From Winogradskyella echinorum (GTDB lineage Bacteria; Bacteroidota; Bacteroidia; Flavobacteriales; Flavobacteriaceae), in assembly GCF_014297365.1 (NCBI RefSeq), contig NZ_JACOQD010000003.1, positions 265,468 to 329,467 of the forward strand: a DNA stretch of 64,000 nt, written 5' to 3'. A program made the translations under genes and the position numbers. A model generated the notes under the pieces. It saw only the letters and a list, made by a program, of their open reading frames with translations, was not told where the DNA came from and searched no databases. Positions 43,704 through 54,853 of this stretch are shown piece after piece; the first letter of the stretch is position 1, and the number at the start of each line of letters is the position of its first letter.

Positions 43704-46142
43704 TTATCTTTTTAAAGTAAAATGACCGTTTCTTTTTCTACCATCTAAAAAATGTGCCACAAACCAATAATCTGATGCTGGCATTAATTTGCCATTATAA
43801 GAACCATTCCAACTAGTATTATTTTGATTAAGTACTGTTAGTATTTGTCCAAAACGGTCAAATATTTGAACACTAGCAGTCATAGGAAATTGAGAGGAAA
43901 ATCCTTTTATCTGCCATGTGTCATTGACTGTATCGCCGTTTGGCGTGAAAAATTTTGGAAAACCAAAAACTGAAACAGCTTCAGAAGTAATACCACAATT
44001 ATTTTTTATATCCTTAACAAAAATGGTATGAACGCCAGAAACAATATTTTCAAATGTATTAGACGCTTGATAAATTCCATTTTCATCATCTAAAGTATAA
44101 ACATATTCACCTTCACCAGAAACAACAACAGTAATACTATTATTTTCTGACAAATCTGTTACCTCAATGGTTTCGATGGCTGCAATATCAGAGGGTAAAA
44201 CTGTAATTGTACGCTCATTAGTGCAGCCAAAAGGTTTTGTTACCTCTACCGTATAAGTGCCTGGTTCATTAATTCCTATATTAATAGTTGTTTCTCCAGT
44301 AGACCAATTATAACTGTAATTATTAGGCACATCATCTATAATCCCGCCGTAAAGTGTTAACGGTTCCGGATAAGTATTTAGACAATAATAAACTGTTTCA
44401 TCATCTAAAAGATTGGGTAGACGTTCTACATTTAGATTAACCTCAGCAATACTATAACAACCACCATTCAGTTCTAACCTTGCATAGATAGTTTGGTTAT
44501 ACGGTTCTACATTTGTGTAATTACTTCCCAATTGGTTTTCTTGTAATAACGCATCATTAAACGTTTCATAATAACCAAAAACTGTGACACCAGATGTTTC
44601 TCCATTTAAAATTTGAATTTCTGCTAAAGACAAATTGAAATTAACCATACCAGTTTCTTCTAAGTTATCACAGACAGATAAATTTGCATTTTGAGCTGAA
44701 TTGGTATTCACAGACAACACTACTTCTGCCATAGCACTACAATTTGTAATGGTATTAACAGCCAATGCATAGATAGTCTGGTTATTAGTTAAATTAGTAT
44801 AGTTTTCTTCATCTATAGGTACTGATAAATCTATAGTCTCAAAAAATTGCATGTCAATATTGCCTAAATCATCAGTTACAATTACATCATTATACTCACT
44901 TAAGTTGAAATTAGAAATTCCATCCATTACTTCATCTTCACACTGAAAAATTGTAACATCTGTAACATTTGGTAGTGTATTAACCGTTACCGTTAAAGGA
45001 TACCTACTGGCATTATCAGTACAACCATTTACTACAGGTAAAAGCCAAAACGTTGTTGAAATACTAAGATTAACATCGTAACTCAATCCTGTATTTAATG
45101 TTGATGCCGAAGTCGGTGAATCGTACCACCAAACATCATTAGTAGAAGCTTCAATTGACAGGCTTATATCTCCAGAGCCACAAACTGATATATTTTCACT
45201 AATGATACGTGGCATTAATATAGTGCTATTGGCGGACAAGTTAATCTCGGGCTCATTTGGCATGCCACCAAACTCAACAATATATCCTTGTGGATGATAA
45301 GGATTGCTTGAATCGGTACTTCCTGTTACTGTTAAATCATTCCAAGAACCTAAAATCCCTACACTTGGCGCAGTAATATGAGCATAATCTTCATCCCCTA
45401 AATTATTAGGCTCATTTGTATTCCAAAATGTATATTCACCGTTTGGAGAACTCCCATTAACTGTGCCAATCCAAAAAATTTGTCCAGCCTCTGGTCCTGT
45501 CACCCATTTCCAAGTGCCTTCAGTTTCTTCATCAGTAGCTCCGATCCAACCGGTACCTGCACTCTGTTCTCCTGCTAATTGCGATTCTTCTTCCGTAGTT
45601 ATGGTTGCCAAGTAACCTTGTAATCCAAAATAAGTTTGTGAAGCTGCAGCATCTCTTGCTTCTGTCCAAGTGATTCCGACAGCAGGTTCATATATATAGT
45701 AATGTCCTGTACTTGGCAAGTAGTTAGCATCGCTTAAATTAATTGAGATTTGCCTATCGTTTATGTATTCTGTTTGAGATGTTTCAAAAAAAACATTTTC
45801 AACTGCGTATTCAAACTCTGCAAACGTAGCTGGACCAATTAACGTTAAGATACCTTCAGAGGCGTTCCAACTAGATGTTATATTAGGATTTACTCCACCT
45901 AAAGTTAGTATATCTTCTCCAACCTCATATCCTTCTGCTATCTGAACAAAAATTTCTGACAAGGAAGTGTCTTCTGGATCTGGATCTATGATTTCTGCTG
46001 AAGTGACTATTGGTATCGGAGCTTCAATACAATAAACTTGTTCACCAATTACAGTGATTTCTGGCGGTAAATTTTGAGTATAACCTGTAATACTATACAA
46101 TATTATAAAACATAAAAAAGAAGCGTATTTAATTTCTTTCAT
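43704..46142 (-). CDS. T9SS type B cargo protein with C-type lectin-like domain
   Basis: 812 residues, secreted. Signal peptide to about GYTQ; then a cadherin-like unit. A C-type lectin-like domain (about 148-295) has WTEARDAAASQTYFGLQGYLATITTEEE, TGWIGATDEETEGTWKWVTGPEAG and FWNTNEPNNLGDEDYAHI, the carbohydrate-binding WND/EPN-type signature. Ig-like repeats follow, and the last 85 residues (FPKFFTPNGDTVNDTW...) form a CHU_C / gliding-associated type B sorting domain that directs export by the type IX system. Probably a surface adhesin. Confidence 0.9.
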   Translation of the reverse strand: MKEIKYASFLCFIILYSITGYTQNLPPEITVIGEQVYCIEAPIPIVTSAEIIDPDPEDTSLSEIFVQIAEGYEVGEDILTLGGVNPNITSSWNASEGILTLIGPATFAEFEYAVENVFFETSQTEYINDRQISINLSDANYLPSTGHYYIYEPAVGITWTEARDAAASQTYFGLQGYLATITTEEESQLAGEQSAGTGWIGATDEETEGTWKWVTGPEAGQIFWIGTVNGSSPNGEYTFWNTNEPNNLGDEDYAHITAPSVGILGSWNDLTVTGSTDSSNPYHPQGYIVEFGGMPNEPEINLSANSTILMPRIISENISVCGSGDISLSIEASTNDVWWYDSPTSASTLNTGLSYDVNLSISTTFWLLPVVNGCTDNASRYPLTVTVNTLPNVTDVTIFQCEDEVMDGISNFNLSEYNDVIVTDDLGNIDMQFFETIDLSVPIDEENYTNLTNNQTIYALAVNTITNCSAMAEVVLSVNTNSAQNANLSVCDNLEETGMVNFNLSLAEIQILNGETSGVTVFGYYETFNDALLQENQLGSNYTNVEPYNQTIYARLELNGGCYSIAEVNLNVERLPNLLDDETVYYCLNTYPEPLTLYGGIIDDVPNNYSYNWSTGETTINIGINEPGTYTVEVTKPFGCTNERTITVLPSDIAAIETIEVTDLSENNSITVVVSGEGEYVYTLDDENGIYQASNTFENIVSGVHTIFVKDIKNNCGITSEAVSVFGFPKFFTPNGDTVNDTWQIKGFSSQFPMTASVQIFDRFGQILTVLNQNNTSWNGSYNGKLMPASDYWFVAHFLDGRKRNGHFTLKR

Positions 46143-46157
46143 AAGAAAATAAAAGTA

Positions 46158-47462
46158 CTACTTTTTACGCATATATACACTTACTGGTACACCGTGAAAA
46201 TCAAAATGATCTCTTAATTTATTTTCTAAAAAGCGCTTATATGGTTCTTTTACATATTGAGGTAAATTACAGAAAAACGCAAATTGCGGTTGCGGAGTTG
46301 GCAATTGCATAATATACTTTATTTTCACAAATTTCCCTTTATATGCTGGTGGTGGCTGATGCTCAATAACAGGTAATAACGTATCATTAAGCACACTAGT
46401 TTTAATACGTTTAGTTCTATTTTTATATACCTCGACTGCCGTTTCAATGGCTTTAAAAATACGTTGCTTATTTAATACCGAAATAAAAACTATTGGCACA
46501 TCTGTAAATGGTGCAATTTGTTCTCTTATATGTTTTTCAAAGTCTTTAGCCGTCTTAGTGTCTTTTTCTACCAAATCCCACTTATTCACTAAAATTACGA
46601 TTCCTTTTCTATTGCGTTCTGCTAGCCAAAATATGTTTTGAACTTGTCCATCAAAACCACGTGTGGCATCTAAAACAATTAAACAAACATCGGAATGCTC
46701 AATTGCTCTTACACTTCGCATTACAGAATAAAATTCTAAGTCTTCCTTTACTTTAGATTTACGGCGAATACCTGCTGTATCAACTAAATTAAACTCAAAA
46801 CCAAAACGATTGTATTTTGTATCAATAGAATCTCTTGTGGTACCAGCAATATCAGTAACTATATAACGCTCTTCACCAATTAAAGCGTTTATAAAAGATG
46901 ATTTACCTGCATTTGGTCGTCCTACAACAGCAAAACGCGGTAACTCCTCCTCTTCAACGTCTTCTTTTTCTGGTAATGCTTCTACTAAGGCATCTAATAA
47001 ATCACCTGTTCCACTTCCATTAATACTTGCAATTGTATAATAATCACCCAATCCTAGTGAATAAAATTCAACCGCATCTTCAGCACGTTTGTTATTATCT
47101 ACTTTGTTTACAACTAAAAAAACAGGCTTCTTTACTTTTCGCAGTAGTTTCGCAACATCTTCATCCATACCAGTAATACCAGTTTCTACATCTACCATAA
47201 AAATGATTGCATCTGCTTCGTCAATGGCGAGTTCTACTTGCTTATCAATTTCTGCTTCAAAAATATCATCACTTCCTACAACGTATCCTCCGGTATCAAT
47301 AAGAGAAAATTCTTTACCATTCCAGTCTGTTTTTCCATAGTGACGATCTCTAGTAACACCACTTACAGCATCAACAATTGCTTCGCGTCTTTTAATTAAA
47401 CGATTAAAAAAAGTCGATTTCCCTACATTTGGCCTACCCACTACGGCTACGATATTACTCAT
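46158..47462 (-). CDS. der: ribosome biogenesis GTPase Der (EngA)
   Basis: 434 residues with two GTPase domains and a C-terminal KH-like domain; needed for 50S assembly. First G domain: GRPNVGKST (8-16), DTGG, NKVD; second: [25 protein letters not shown]-terminus [17 protein letters not shown] minus-strand TATCTTTG box (plus 47481-47488) lies about 20 bp upstream of the start. Confidence 0.98.
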   Translation of the reverse strand: MSNIVAVVGRPNVGKSTFFNRLIKRREAIVDAVSGVTRDRHYGKTDWNGKEFSLIDTGGYVVGSDDIFEAEIDKQVELAIDEADAIIFMVDVETGITGMDEDVAKLLRKVKKPVFLVVNKVDNNKRAEDAVEFYSLGLGDYYTIASINGSGTGDLLDALVEALPEKEDVEEEELPRFAVVGRPNAGKSSFINALIGEERYIVTDIAGTTRDSIDTKYNRFGFEFNLVDTAGIRRKSKVKEDLEFYSVMRSVRAIEHSDVCLIVLDATRGFDGQVQNIFWLAERNRKGIVILVNKWDLVEKDTKTAKDFEKHIREQIAPFTDVPIVFISVLNKQRIFKAIETAVEVYKNRTKRIKTSVLNDTLLPVIEHQPPPAYKGKFVKIKYIMQLPTPQPQFAFFCNLPQYVKEPYKRFLENKLRDHFDFHGVPVSVYMRKK

Positions 47463-47811
47463 TGTCTTATTTTAAGGCTACAAAGATAGTATATACTCCC
47501 TAGTTTTTTAGAACAATTGGACATTTTTAAAATAAATAATAAAACTACTTTAAAACCTTAAAAATGAAGTATTAATCATTGTTAATATCCTGTTGATAAG
47601 AAGTATAGATTTAAGAAGTAAAGCCTATATTTTTAGTAATTTTATTGCTCATATACATTAATCATTTTTTATGTGATTTTTTGAATATTAACAGGTAGAT
47701 TACTACAAAGAAAATGCCCCTGAATTGTATAATTATTTCTGCTTAATATTAAAAAACACACCTAATAAGTCTTATCATAAGCTTACTGATTTAAAACAAT
47801 AATAAAAAGGG
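47463..47811. other. 349-bp gap between der and the LysM gene
   Basis: Divergent intergenic region, very AT-rich. It holds the der promoter box (CAAAGATA at 47481-47488 on the plus strand). I see no gene, no repeat of note and no exact TAnnTTTG box for the LysM gene. GTTAATATCCTG near 47580 and AATATTAACAGG near 47685 are imperfect inverse copies, probably chance. Confidence 0.5.
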
Positions 47812-49938
47812 ATGGGGAAATTTTTAACGCTTATTATTTTTTTCTTTATAGGCTCAAATCTTACAATAGCTCAGCAAAATATTATAGAGCATTCCATTCA
47901 GAAAGGTGAAAGCGTTTATGTTATATCCAAAAGATACGGAGTAAGTATGAATGCGATTTTTGAGTTAAATCCTGGCTCTGAAAACGTTATATATGCTGGC
48001 AGAACATTACGTATTCCTTCACCAAACAATAACAACCCATCTAACAATACCGTAATTAGCGATACTCTAATCTCTAACTACGAAGTTAAGCGAGGAGAAA
48101 CTAAGTCTGGGCTCTCTAGACGTTTTGGTGTTAGTATTGCCATGCTAGAACAGCAAAACCCTCATATTATAAGAATGCTTCAAGCTGGCCATATTATTAA
48201 TGTAGACAAAACAATTAAGGAAGAAGCTCAACAAGCAAGAGAAGGTGAACATATTGTAGTAAAAGGAGAAACACTTTGGGGAATATCTCGACGCTATGGA
48301 GTAAGTCTCGCGAATTTAACTGCTGCCAATGCGAGTAGATTATCCGAATTTTTACAAATTGGGCAGGTATTAATTATTCCAGATATAAATTCTGACCCAA
48401 CAATAACTGGGCAGTATATAGTAAAACGTGGTGATACAAAATTTGAACTTGCAAGGCGCTTTAATATGACTATCGCTCAGTTAGAGCAAAAAAACCCACA
48501 TATTGTAGATATGTTAATGGCAGGTCATAAGCTAGATATTGATAATACAGTTGCTTCAGTAGATACTCGTAATAACAATGATAGTACTGAACCTAATGAA
48601 GACGACACTACAACGAAAAACACTACCTCAGTAGATTCAGGCGATGATGAATATACCGATTATGTCATACAGCCAAAAGAAACCCTATTTAGCTTATCGA
48701 GAAAAGCTGGTATAACCATAAACGAATTAACCAACTTAAATCCTAAATTACTTACTTCTGTTAATGCAGGTGACATTATAAAAATGCCTGTAAATGTTTC
48801 ACAGACAAGTACAAATTCAAATACTAACAACGCATCAACAAATCCTTCTAATGCAACATCCAATAATAAAAATTTAGCATTATACTCTAATCTAAACACT
48901 TCTAACACTAATGGTCTTTATTTCTATACGCCTTTTTCTGGTAATGAACTGAGCTCTCCTGAATTGAGACAAGAGATGCTTAAAAATAATGATGACTATA
49001 AGAAATTTTTAGAATTTTTTCAAGGTGCACAAATAGCCATTGACTCTGCGTTAACATTAAATCTCAATTTTGACATTACTTTGATTAAAAAGAATGATGT
49101 ACAATCTCGATTAAAAATTGAAAGCCCTTATTACAAGAATGCTCTTCTCGTTCCATTCTTAGAAAGTGGAACTCGTTTTCCTGATATTGAATCAAATGAG
49201 ATAATTTCTGTTATAGATATTAATTCTAACATGAGTCCTATTGAAAACAGAGAAGTTTATAAATCAGTACCATCTGAAAATTTTCAAAAAAATAAAATAT
49301 TAAATTATTTAGCAAGTAAAAATGCTCAGGTTGTTGTAGTCAGCGATTTGGAAGAAGCACGAAACAAAGAATTAATTGTTAAAACCATTCCTGATGCTAA
49401 ATTCTTAAAAGTTGATAATGCAGGTTTTTTTGAAAGTAATGCACTTCAATTGGCTCTAAGTAAAGACAAACTTAACTATGTTGTGTTAGATAGTGAAAAA
49501 ACTATTGTTTTCTTAAATTCTACAACAGCTTTAATGAGTAAACTTTCTGATTATAATATTCAATTGGTATTAATAGATTCTACTTTGTTACCAGAAAGCA
49601 AAGATGTTTCAGACATGAGATATAGAATATTAAAACTCATATATCCTACAACTATAACTAATGACAGCGATAAGGCAAAGACTGATTTTGAAATGAGTTA
49701 TGAAAAGACATTTAATAGTGAACCCTCTAATTACGCTAAGTTAGGCTTTGATATCACTTTAGATGTACTCTTAAGATTATCACAAAATTCGTCATTTGAG
49801 AATACTATAAAAAATATATCCTCAGAACACCCACACTTAAGATTTGATTACAAAAAAACAGCTGATAAAAATTATTCAAATACAGGTCTTTATTTAATGC
49901 AATATGACTCAAATGAAGGTATGATTGAACTTGAATAA
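47812..49938 (+). CDS. LysM-repeat protein with periplasmic-binding-like C-terminus
   Basis: 708 residues. Signal peptide to about TIAQ, then five LysM-like modules: QKGESVYVISKRYGVSMNAI, VKRGETKSGLSRRFGVSIAML, VKGETLWGISRRYGVSLANL, VKRGDTKFELARRFNMTIAQL and IQPKETLFSLSRKAGITINEL. A Ser/Asn/Thr linker follows, and a C-terminal domain of about 330 residues resembling a type I periplasmic-binding fold (YKNALLVPFLESGTRFPD). LysM binds peptidoglycan. It has its own transcription unit before the T9SS module. Confidence 0.88.
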   Translation: MGKFLTLIIFFFIGSNLTIAQQNIIEHSIQKGESVYVISKRYGVSMNAIFELNPGSENVIYAGRTLRIPSPNNNNPSNNTVISDTLISNYEVKRGETKSGLSRRFGVSIAMLEQQNPHIIRMLQAGHIINVDKTIKEEAQQAREGEHIVVKGETLWGISRRYGVSLANLTAANASRLSEFLQIGQVLIIPDINSDPTITGQYIVKRGDTKFELARRFNMTIAQLEQKNPHIVDMLMAGHKLDIDNTVASVDTRNNNDSTEPNEDDTTTKNTTSVDSGDDEYTDYVIQPKETLFSLSRKAGITINELTNLNPKLLTSVNAGDIIKMPVNVSQTSTNSNTNNASTNPSNATSNNKNLALYSNLNTSNTNGLYFYTPFSGNELSSPELRQEMLKNNDDYKKFLEFFQGAQIAIDSALTLNLNFDITLIKKNDVQSRLKIESPYYKNALLVPFLESGTRFPDIESNEIISVIDINSNMSPIENREVYKSVPSENFQKNKILNYLASKNAQVVVVSDLEEARNKELIVKTIPDAKFLKVDNAGFFESNALQLALSKDKLNYVVLDSEKTIVFLNSTTALMSKLSDYNIQLVLIDSTLLPESKDVSDMRYRILKLIYPTTITNDSDKAKTDFEMSYEKTFNSEPSNYAKLGFDITLDVLLRLSQNSSFENTIKNISSEHPHLRFDYKKTADKNYSNTGLYLMQYDSNEGMIELE

Positions 49939-49993
49939 TCAATTTGTAAAGTTTAAATGGAAAAGTCTTACAAATCTATAAATCATTATTATT

Positions 49994-50024
49994 TTGCTTA
50001 ATAAAGGCTATTTACATATATTTG
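49994..50024 (+). promoter_or_regulatory. promoter of the T9SS surface module
   Basis: TTG (49994-49996), 20 nt, then TATATTTG (50017-50024) fits the -33/-7 layout of Bacteroidota housekeeping promoters. The ATG of the large protein is 105 bp downstream. Confidence 0.55.
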
Positions 50025-50129
50025 TTTACCCTCTATTTTGTTATTTAACAAGTAAACGTTATAACACTGAACTTGCTGTTCTTAATCCATGGCATCGATT
50101 TCAACAACTACAATTAGTATATTTTTTTA

Positions 50130-53100
50130 ATGAAAGCCAAACAGAATAGTACAAAATCTCAGCCTACTCTTGTAGTTTTGTTTCTTACATTTTTAATCTT
50201 TGGATTAACATCTGTTAATGCACAATGTCCTACCGTAACCAATAGCAATCAGTCATTTTGTGACCTCGAATCTATCTTAGTCTCAGATTTAGTTGCTATA
50301 GATAATGGTGGCGGTATTGTATGGTATGATTCTGCAACATCAACTACTCCACTAATAAATTCCCAAAGTTTAGTAAATGGTGAAGATTATTATGCAGATG
50401 ATAGTTCTGGGACTTGTGGTACAAGACAAAGAGTAGATGTTACCATATATGGTCCACCAATTGGGCAAAATTTTCAAGGAGTTTGTTTAGATGATCCTAC
50501 ACTTGCAACAGTTGCAGATTTAGTTGCTATCGGTAACGACGTAGAATGGTATTTAACAGCGTCTGGAGGTTTACCTTTAAATGACAATACGGTTTTAATC
50601 GATGATACTATTTATTATGCTGACCAAGCAAATCCGGATACAGGTTGTAGAACATCGCGACTTTCAGTATTGGTAAACGTTGGTTTTACTCCAATACCTA
50701 CTGGAGATGCGATTCAAGAGTTTTGTTTCTCTTCGCAATTCACTCCTACGGTTGCAGATTTGGTAGCAAGTGGTACAAATAATTGGTATATCTCATTATT
50801 CTCAGCATTACCATTACCAGAAAACACACCTTTAGTAAACGGACAGACCTATTATGCAACTACAGTAGATCCTCCATGTGAAAGTACAGGAAGATTTGCA
50901 GTATTAGCTGTTTTAAGAGATGGTCCAGATCCAGGAACTAATGGGACAATAGATATATGTGAAACAGATACAAATACAGTAGATTTATTTACGTTACTGG
51001 GAGGCTCACCTGAACCTGGAGGTATTTGGTCACCTGCTCTTAATAGTGGAACAGGTGTTTACGACCCAAGTATAGATCCTGAAGGGGTTTACACCTATAC
51101 AGTTAGTTCAACGAATCTTTGCCCTGACGCATCATCTACAGTTACAGTAACAATTTTCCCAGAGCCTAACGCTGGCACTGATGGCACAGAAGATTTATGT
51201 AGTATTAATAGTCCTATAGACCTTTTTAACAGTCTTGGTGGTTCGCCAGAAATTGGAGGAATCTGGTCTCCAGCATTAGCGAGTGGAACTGGTATTTTTG
51301 ATCCTTCTATTGATAGTGCAGGTATTTACACTTATACTGTTAGTGGAACAGCACCATGTACTAATGCTTCTGCAACAGTTACAGTGACGGTTACACCATT
51401 TAGAGATGCTGGTGAAGATGGCACTTTAGTTATTTGCGATACTAATGGTACTATAGATTTATTTAACAGTCTTGGTGGCTCACCAGATACTGGTGGAGTT
51501 TGGTCTCCAGCTTTAGCTAGTGGAACAGGTGTTTTTGACCCATTAGTAGATGTAGAAGGCATATATACATATTCATTTTCCGGCAATGCACCATGCCCTG
51601 AAGATTCTGCCACAGTAACTGTTACCGTAAATGAATTGCCTGATGCTGGAACAAGTAGTGCACTTGAAATATGTAGTAATGACACAAGCCTTATAGATTT
51701 ATTCGATAATCTTGGTGGAACACCCGAAACTGGTGGAACTTGGTCACCTGCTTTAGCTAGTGGAACAAACATTTTTGATCCAACATTAGATTCTCAAGGC
51801 ACATATACTTACACTTTAACCGGAACAGCTCCTTGTCCAGATGTTTCTGCAACTGTTACCATTACAATTGTACCAGAACCAAATGCTGGTATAGATACTA
51901 CAATAGAAGTATGTGATAATGATGGTCCAATTGACTTGTTTAATAGCCTTGGAGGTACGCCAGATTCTGGTGGTACTTGGTCACCTGCTTTAGCAAGTGG
52001 TACTGGTATTTTTGACCCTACACAAGACCCTGAAGGCACTTATACTTATACAGTTTTAGGTACAACACCATGTCCTGATGCTAGTGCTACAGTTACCATT
52101 TCGGTTGCACCATTCATAAGTGCTGGACTTAATGGAAATATAGACTTATGTTCTAATGATAGTCCTGTAGATTTATTTGATTCTCTGTCAGGAACACCAG
52201 GAACAGGTGGTACTTGGTCTCCTGCATTAGCAAGTGGTACCGGTGTTTTTGACCCTAGTATTGATGCTGAAGGAACTTATACATATACAATATCGGAATC
52301 TGGACCTTGTGACGATGATTCAGCAACTGTAATCGTTACAGTAGAAATGGCGCCTAATGCTGGAACAAATGGAATTCTTGAGTTATGCGACACTAGTAGT
52401 CCTGTTGATTTATTTAATAGCCTTGGAGATATGCCAGACACAGGTGGAACGTGGTCTCCTATGCTTACAAGTGGCACTGGTGTTTTTGATCCTGATGTAG
52501 ATGCAGAAGGGATTTATACCTACACCATACCTTCAACTTGTGGTGATAGTTCAGCTACAGTTACAGTGTCTATAGCGGACCCAATTGATTCTGGAACTGA
52601 TGGAGCTGTAGAAATTTGTATCTCTGATACACCAATCGATTTATTTAATAGTTTGCAAGGTACACCAGATACAGGTGGAACTTGGTTCCCTGCGTTAGCA
52701 AGTGGGACAGGTATTTTTGATCCTAGTTTAGATGCTGGTGGTACATATACCTACACAGTGGTAAGTAACTTAGCAACTTGTCCTGATGCGTCTGCTAACG
52801 TAATCGTCACTGTTACAGAACAACCAAATGCTGGAACTGATGGAACTTTAAATTTATGTAACGCAACAAACCCTGTAGATTTATTTGATTCATTAGCGAG
52901 CATGCCAGATGCTGGAGGAACTTGGTCTCCTTCTCTAACAAGTGGCACAGGAATTTTTGATCCTAATGTAGATCCCGAAGGTTCCTACACATATACTGTA
53001 ACCAATATTTGCGGAAGTAGCTCTGCTATTGTTACCGTATCTTTTAATGACCAAAATGATGCCGGTGAGGATGGTACTCTAGATATTTGTATTGATGATT

Positions 53101-54851
53101 CACCAGTAGATTTATTTAACAGCTTAGGAGGTACACCTCAACCAGGTGGTTCTTGGTCTCCTGCCTTAACTAGCGGAACGGGAGTATTTGACCCAAGTGT
53201 TGATCCTTCTGGCACCTATGTTTACACACTTTCTAATGAAGGTTCATTATGCCCTGATGATTCGGCAAGTGTTATTGTGACTGTAGTAGAGCAACCAAAT
53301 GCTGGAGGCGATAGTACATTAAATTTGTGTAATGCAACAAATTTAGTTGATTTATTTGATTCGCTTTCAGGAACACCTGATACTGGTGGTACATGGTCTC
53401 CTGCTTTAACTAGTGGAACTGGTGTTTTCGATCCTAATGTAGACCCAGAAGGAATGTACACATATTCCATAAATAATATATGCGGTACTAGTTCTGCAAC
53501 AGTAACTGTTTCTTTTTCAGATTTAAATGATGCCGGAGATGATGGTTCAATAGAACTATGCAGTAATGACAGCCCTGTAGATTTATTTGACAGCTTGGAT
53601 GGTACACCTCAGGTTGGTGGGTTTTGGACACCAACACTTACAAGTAATACTGGAATTTTTGATCCAAGCGTAGATCCTGCTGGAGTTTATGTTTATACCA
53701 TTTCTAATGAAGGGTCATTATGCCCAGATGATTCAGCAAGTGTTACCGTAACAATTAGACCTTTACCAAACGCAGGCGATGATGGTATTTTAGATCTTTG
53801 TATTGACGAAACCAGTACTGTAAATTTATTTGATAGCCTTGAAGGAACACCAGATTCTGGTGGTACGTGGTCTCCTGCCCTAAACAGTGGAACAGGAATT
53901 TTTGATCCTACAATTGACACTCCAGGAATATATACATACACCGTAACTTCGACTGAATGTAATTTATCTGATGAAGCTACAGTTAATGTAACCATAGGAA
54001 ATATACCTGATGCAACAGGCTTAACTTTAACTGTAGATAGTTTTGTTTGTTTTGCTAATGATGTCGTAGTAGATATTAATGGTGCTACCCAATTGGCAGA
54101 TGGTAATTATACTATTGCATATGATCTTACTGGTGCAAACACATCTTCTAATACTTTTACTATTACTATAACTTCAGGAAGTACTACTTTTACTGTTCCA
54201 CAAAATTTGTTGCCTAATCCTGGTATAACTATATTAACATTAACCGAATTGTATTTTGAAGGCGAATTTTGTAGTGCAGATACTTCTTCAATAAACACAA
54301 TAGAAATAATTATTCCAGACATACCTACACCTGTAATAAGTGCCGATGGTGCAGATTTCTGTGAATTTGACGACCCAACTATAGCCAATCTCACAGAAAA
54401 CATTACTAGTCCAGGAACGATAATATGGTATAACATGCCTAATGGTGGCATTGCTTATTCCGAAAGTGAATTACTCCAAGATGGAGTCACTTATTATGCC
54501 TCAACTCAAGCAGAATCAGGTTGTGAAAGCACTATAAGATTAGCTGTTACAGTTACTTTTATTGATTGTATTTTAGAATTAATCATTCCAGATGGCTTCT
54601 CACCAAATGGAGATAATATCAATGACGATTTCCATATAGTAAATCTAAATGAGTTATATCCTAATTTTAAATTAAGTATCTATAATAGATATGGTAATAT
54701 ACTATATGAAGGAGATATTACATCAAATCGATGGGATGGTACTTCTAAAAAAAGTGGTAAAATTTTACCAGTAGGTGTTTATTTCTTCATATTAGAATTT
54801 AATGATGGCATACGTTCTCCATTACAAGGTAGAGTGTACTTGAGTAGATAA
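50130..54851 (+). CDS. giant repeat-rich T9SS type B adhesin-like protein
   Basis: 1573 residues, secreted. Signal peptide to about VNAQ, three Ig-like units of about 80 residues (up to about 265), 13 tandem units of 77-80 residues (about 267-1290; consensus GTDG.L.LC..DSPVDLFDSLGGTPDTGGTWSPAL), a linker and a fourth Ig-like unit, and a CHU_C type B sorting domain (IPDGFSPNGDNINDDFHI to RVYLSR). Each repeat has one conserved Cys and Asp/Gly-rich loops such as GIFDPSVDPEGTYTYT. Genes for PorP/SprF and OmpA/PD40 follow 2 bp and 10 bp apart. Likely a long cell-surface stalk or gliding adhesin. Confidence 0.93.
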   Translation: MKAKQNSTKSQPTLVVLFLTFLIFGLTSVNAQCPTVTNSNQSFCDLESILVSDLVAIDNGGGIVWYDSATSTTPLINSQSLVNGEDYYADDSSGTCGTRQRVDVTIYGPPIGQNFQGVCLDDPTLATVADLVAIGNDVEWYLTASGGLPLNDNTVLIDDTIYYADQANPDTGCRTSRLSVLVNVGFTPIPTGDAIQEFCFSSQFTPTVADLVASGTNNWYISLFSALPLPENTPLVNGQTYYATTVDPPCESTGRFAVLAVLRDGPDPGTNGTIDICETDTNTVDLFTLLGGSPEPGGIWSPALNSGTGVYDPSIDPEGVYTYTVSSTNLCPDASSTVTVTIFPEPNAGTDGTEDLCSINSPIDLFNSLGGSPEIGGIWSPALASGTGIFDPSIDSAGIYTYTVSGTAPCTNASATVTVTVTPFRDAGEDGTLVICDTNGTIDLFNSLGGSPDTGGVWSPALASGTGVFDPLVDVEGIYTYSFSGNAPCPEDSATVTVTVNELPDAGTSSALEICSNDTSLIDLFDNLGGTPETGGTWSPALASGTNIFDPTLDSQGTYTYTLTGTAPCPDVSATVTITIVPEPNAGIDTTIEVCDNDGPIDLFNSLGGTPDSGGTWSPALASGTGIFDPTQDPEGTYTYTVLGTTPCPDASATVTISVAPFISAGLNGNIDLCSNDSPVDLFDSLSGTPGTGGTWSPALASGTGVFDPSIDAEGTYTYTISESGPCDDDSATVIVTVEMAPNAGTNGILELCDTSSPVDLFNSLGDMPDTGGTWSPMLTSGTGVFDPDVDAEGIYTYTIPSTCGDSSATVTVSIADPIDSGTDGAVEICISDTPIDLFNSLQGTPDTGGTWFPALASGTGIFDPSLDAGGTYTYTVVSNLATCPDASANVIVTVTEQPNAGTDGTLNLCNATNPVDLFDSLASMPDAGGTWSPSLTSGTGIFDPNVDPEGSYTYTVTNICGSSSAIVTVSFNDQNDAGEDGTLDICIDDSPVDLFNSLGGTPQPGGSWSPALTSGTGVFDPSVDPSGTYVYTLSNEGSLCPDDSASVIVTVVEQPNAGGDSTLNLCNATNLVDLFDSLSGTPDTGGTWSPALTSGTGVFDPNVDPEGMYTYSINNICGTSSATVTVSFSDLNDAGDDGSIELCSNDSPVDLFDSLDGTPQVGGFWTPTLTSNTGIFDPSVDPAGVYVYTISNEGSLCPDDSASVTVTIRPLPNAGDDGILDLCIDETSTVNLFDSLEGTPDSGGTWSPALNSGTGIFDPTIDTPGIYTYTVTSTECNLSDEATVNVTIGNIPDATGLTLTVDSFVCFANDVVVDINGATQLADGNYTIAYDLTGANTSSNTFTITITSGSTTFTVPQNLLPNPGITILTLTELYFEGEFCSADTSSINTIEIIIPDIPTPVISADGADFCEFDDPTIANLTENITSPGTIIWYNMPNGGIAYSESELLQDGVTYYASTQAESGCESTIRLAVTVTFIDCILELIIPDGFSPNGDNINDDFHIVNLNELYPNFKLSIYNRYGNILYEGDITSNRWDGTSKKSGKILPVGVYFFILEFNDGIRSPLQGRVYLSR
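50926..54003 (+). repeat. 13 tandem coding repeats of about 231-240 bp
   Basis: In-frame repeats of 77-80 codons, recognisable by WSPAL, SGTGxFDP and YTYT segments. Two subtypes appear: a longer form with CPD(D/A)SA and a shorter one with CG(D/S)SSA (units 7, 9 and 11). From unit 8 on they alternate, which suggests that a two-unit block was duplicated. Neighbouring repeats differ at many codons, so they are not recent copies. Confidence 0.92.
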
Positions 54852-54853
54852 TT

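Noticed and set aside
51332..54451. Several open frames of 65-146 codons on the minus strand inside the large repeat gene
   Set aside because: They recur with the coding repeats and have no start context or known domain; they are opposite-strand shadows of a Gly/Thr/Ser-rich frame.
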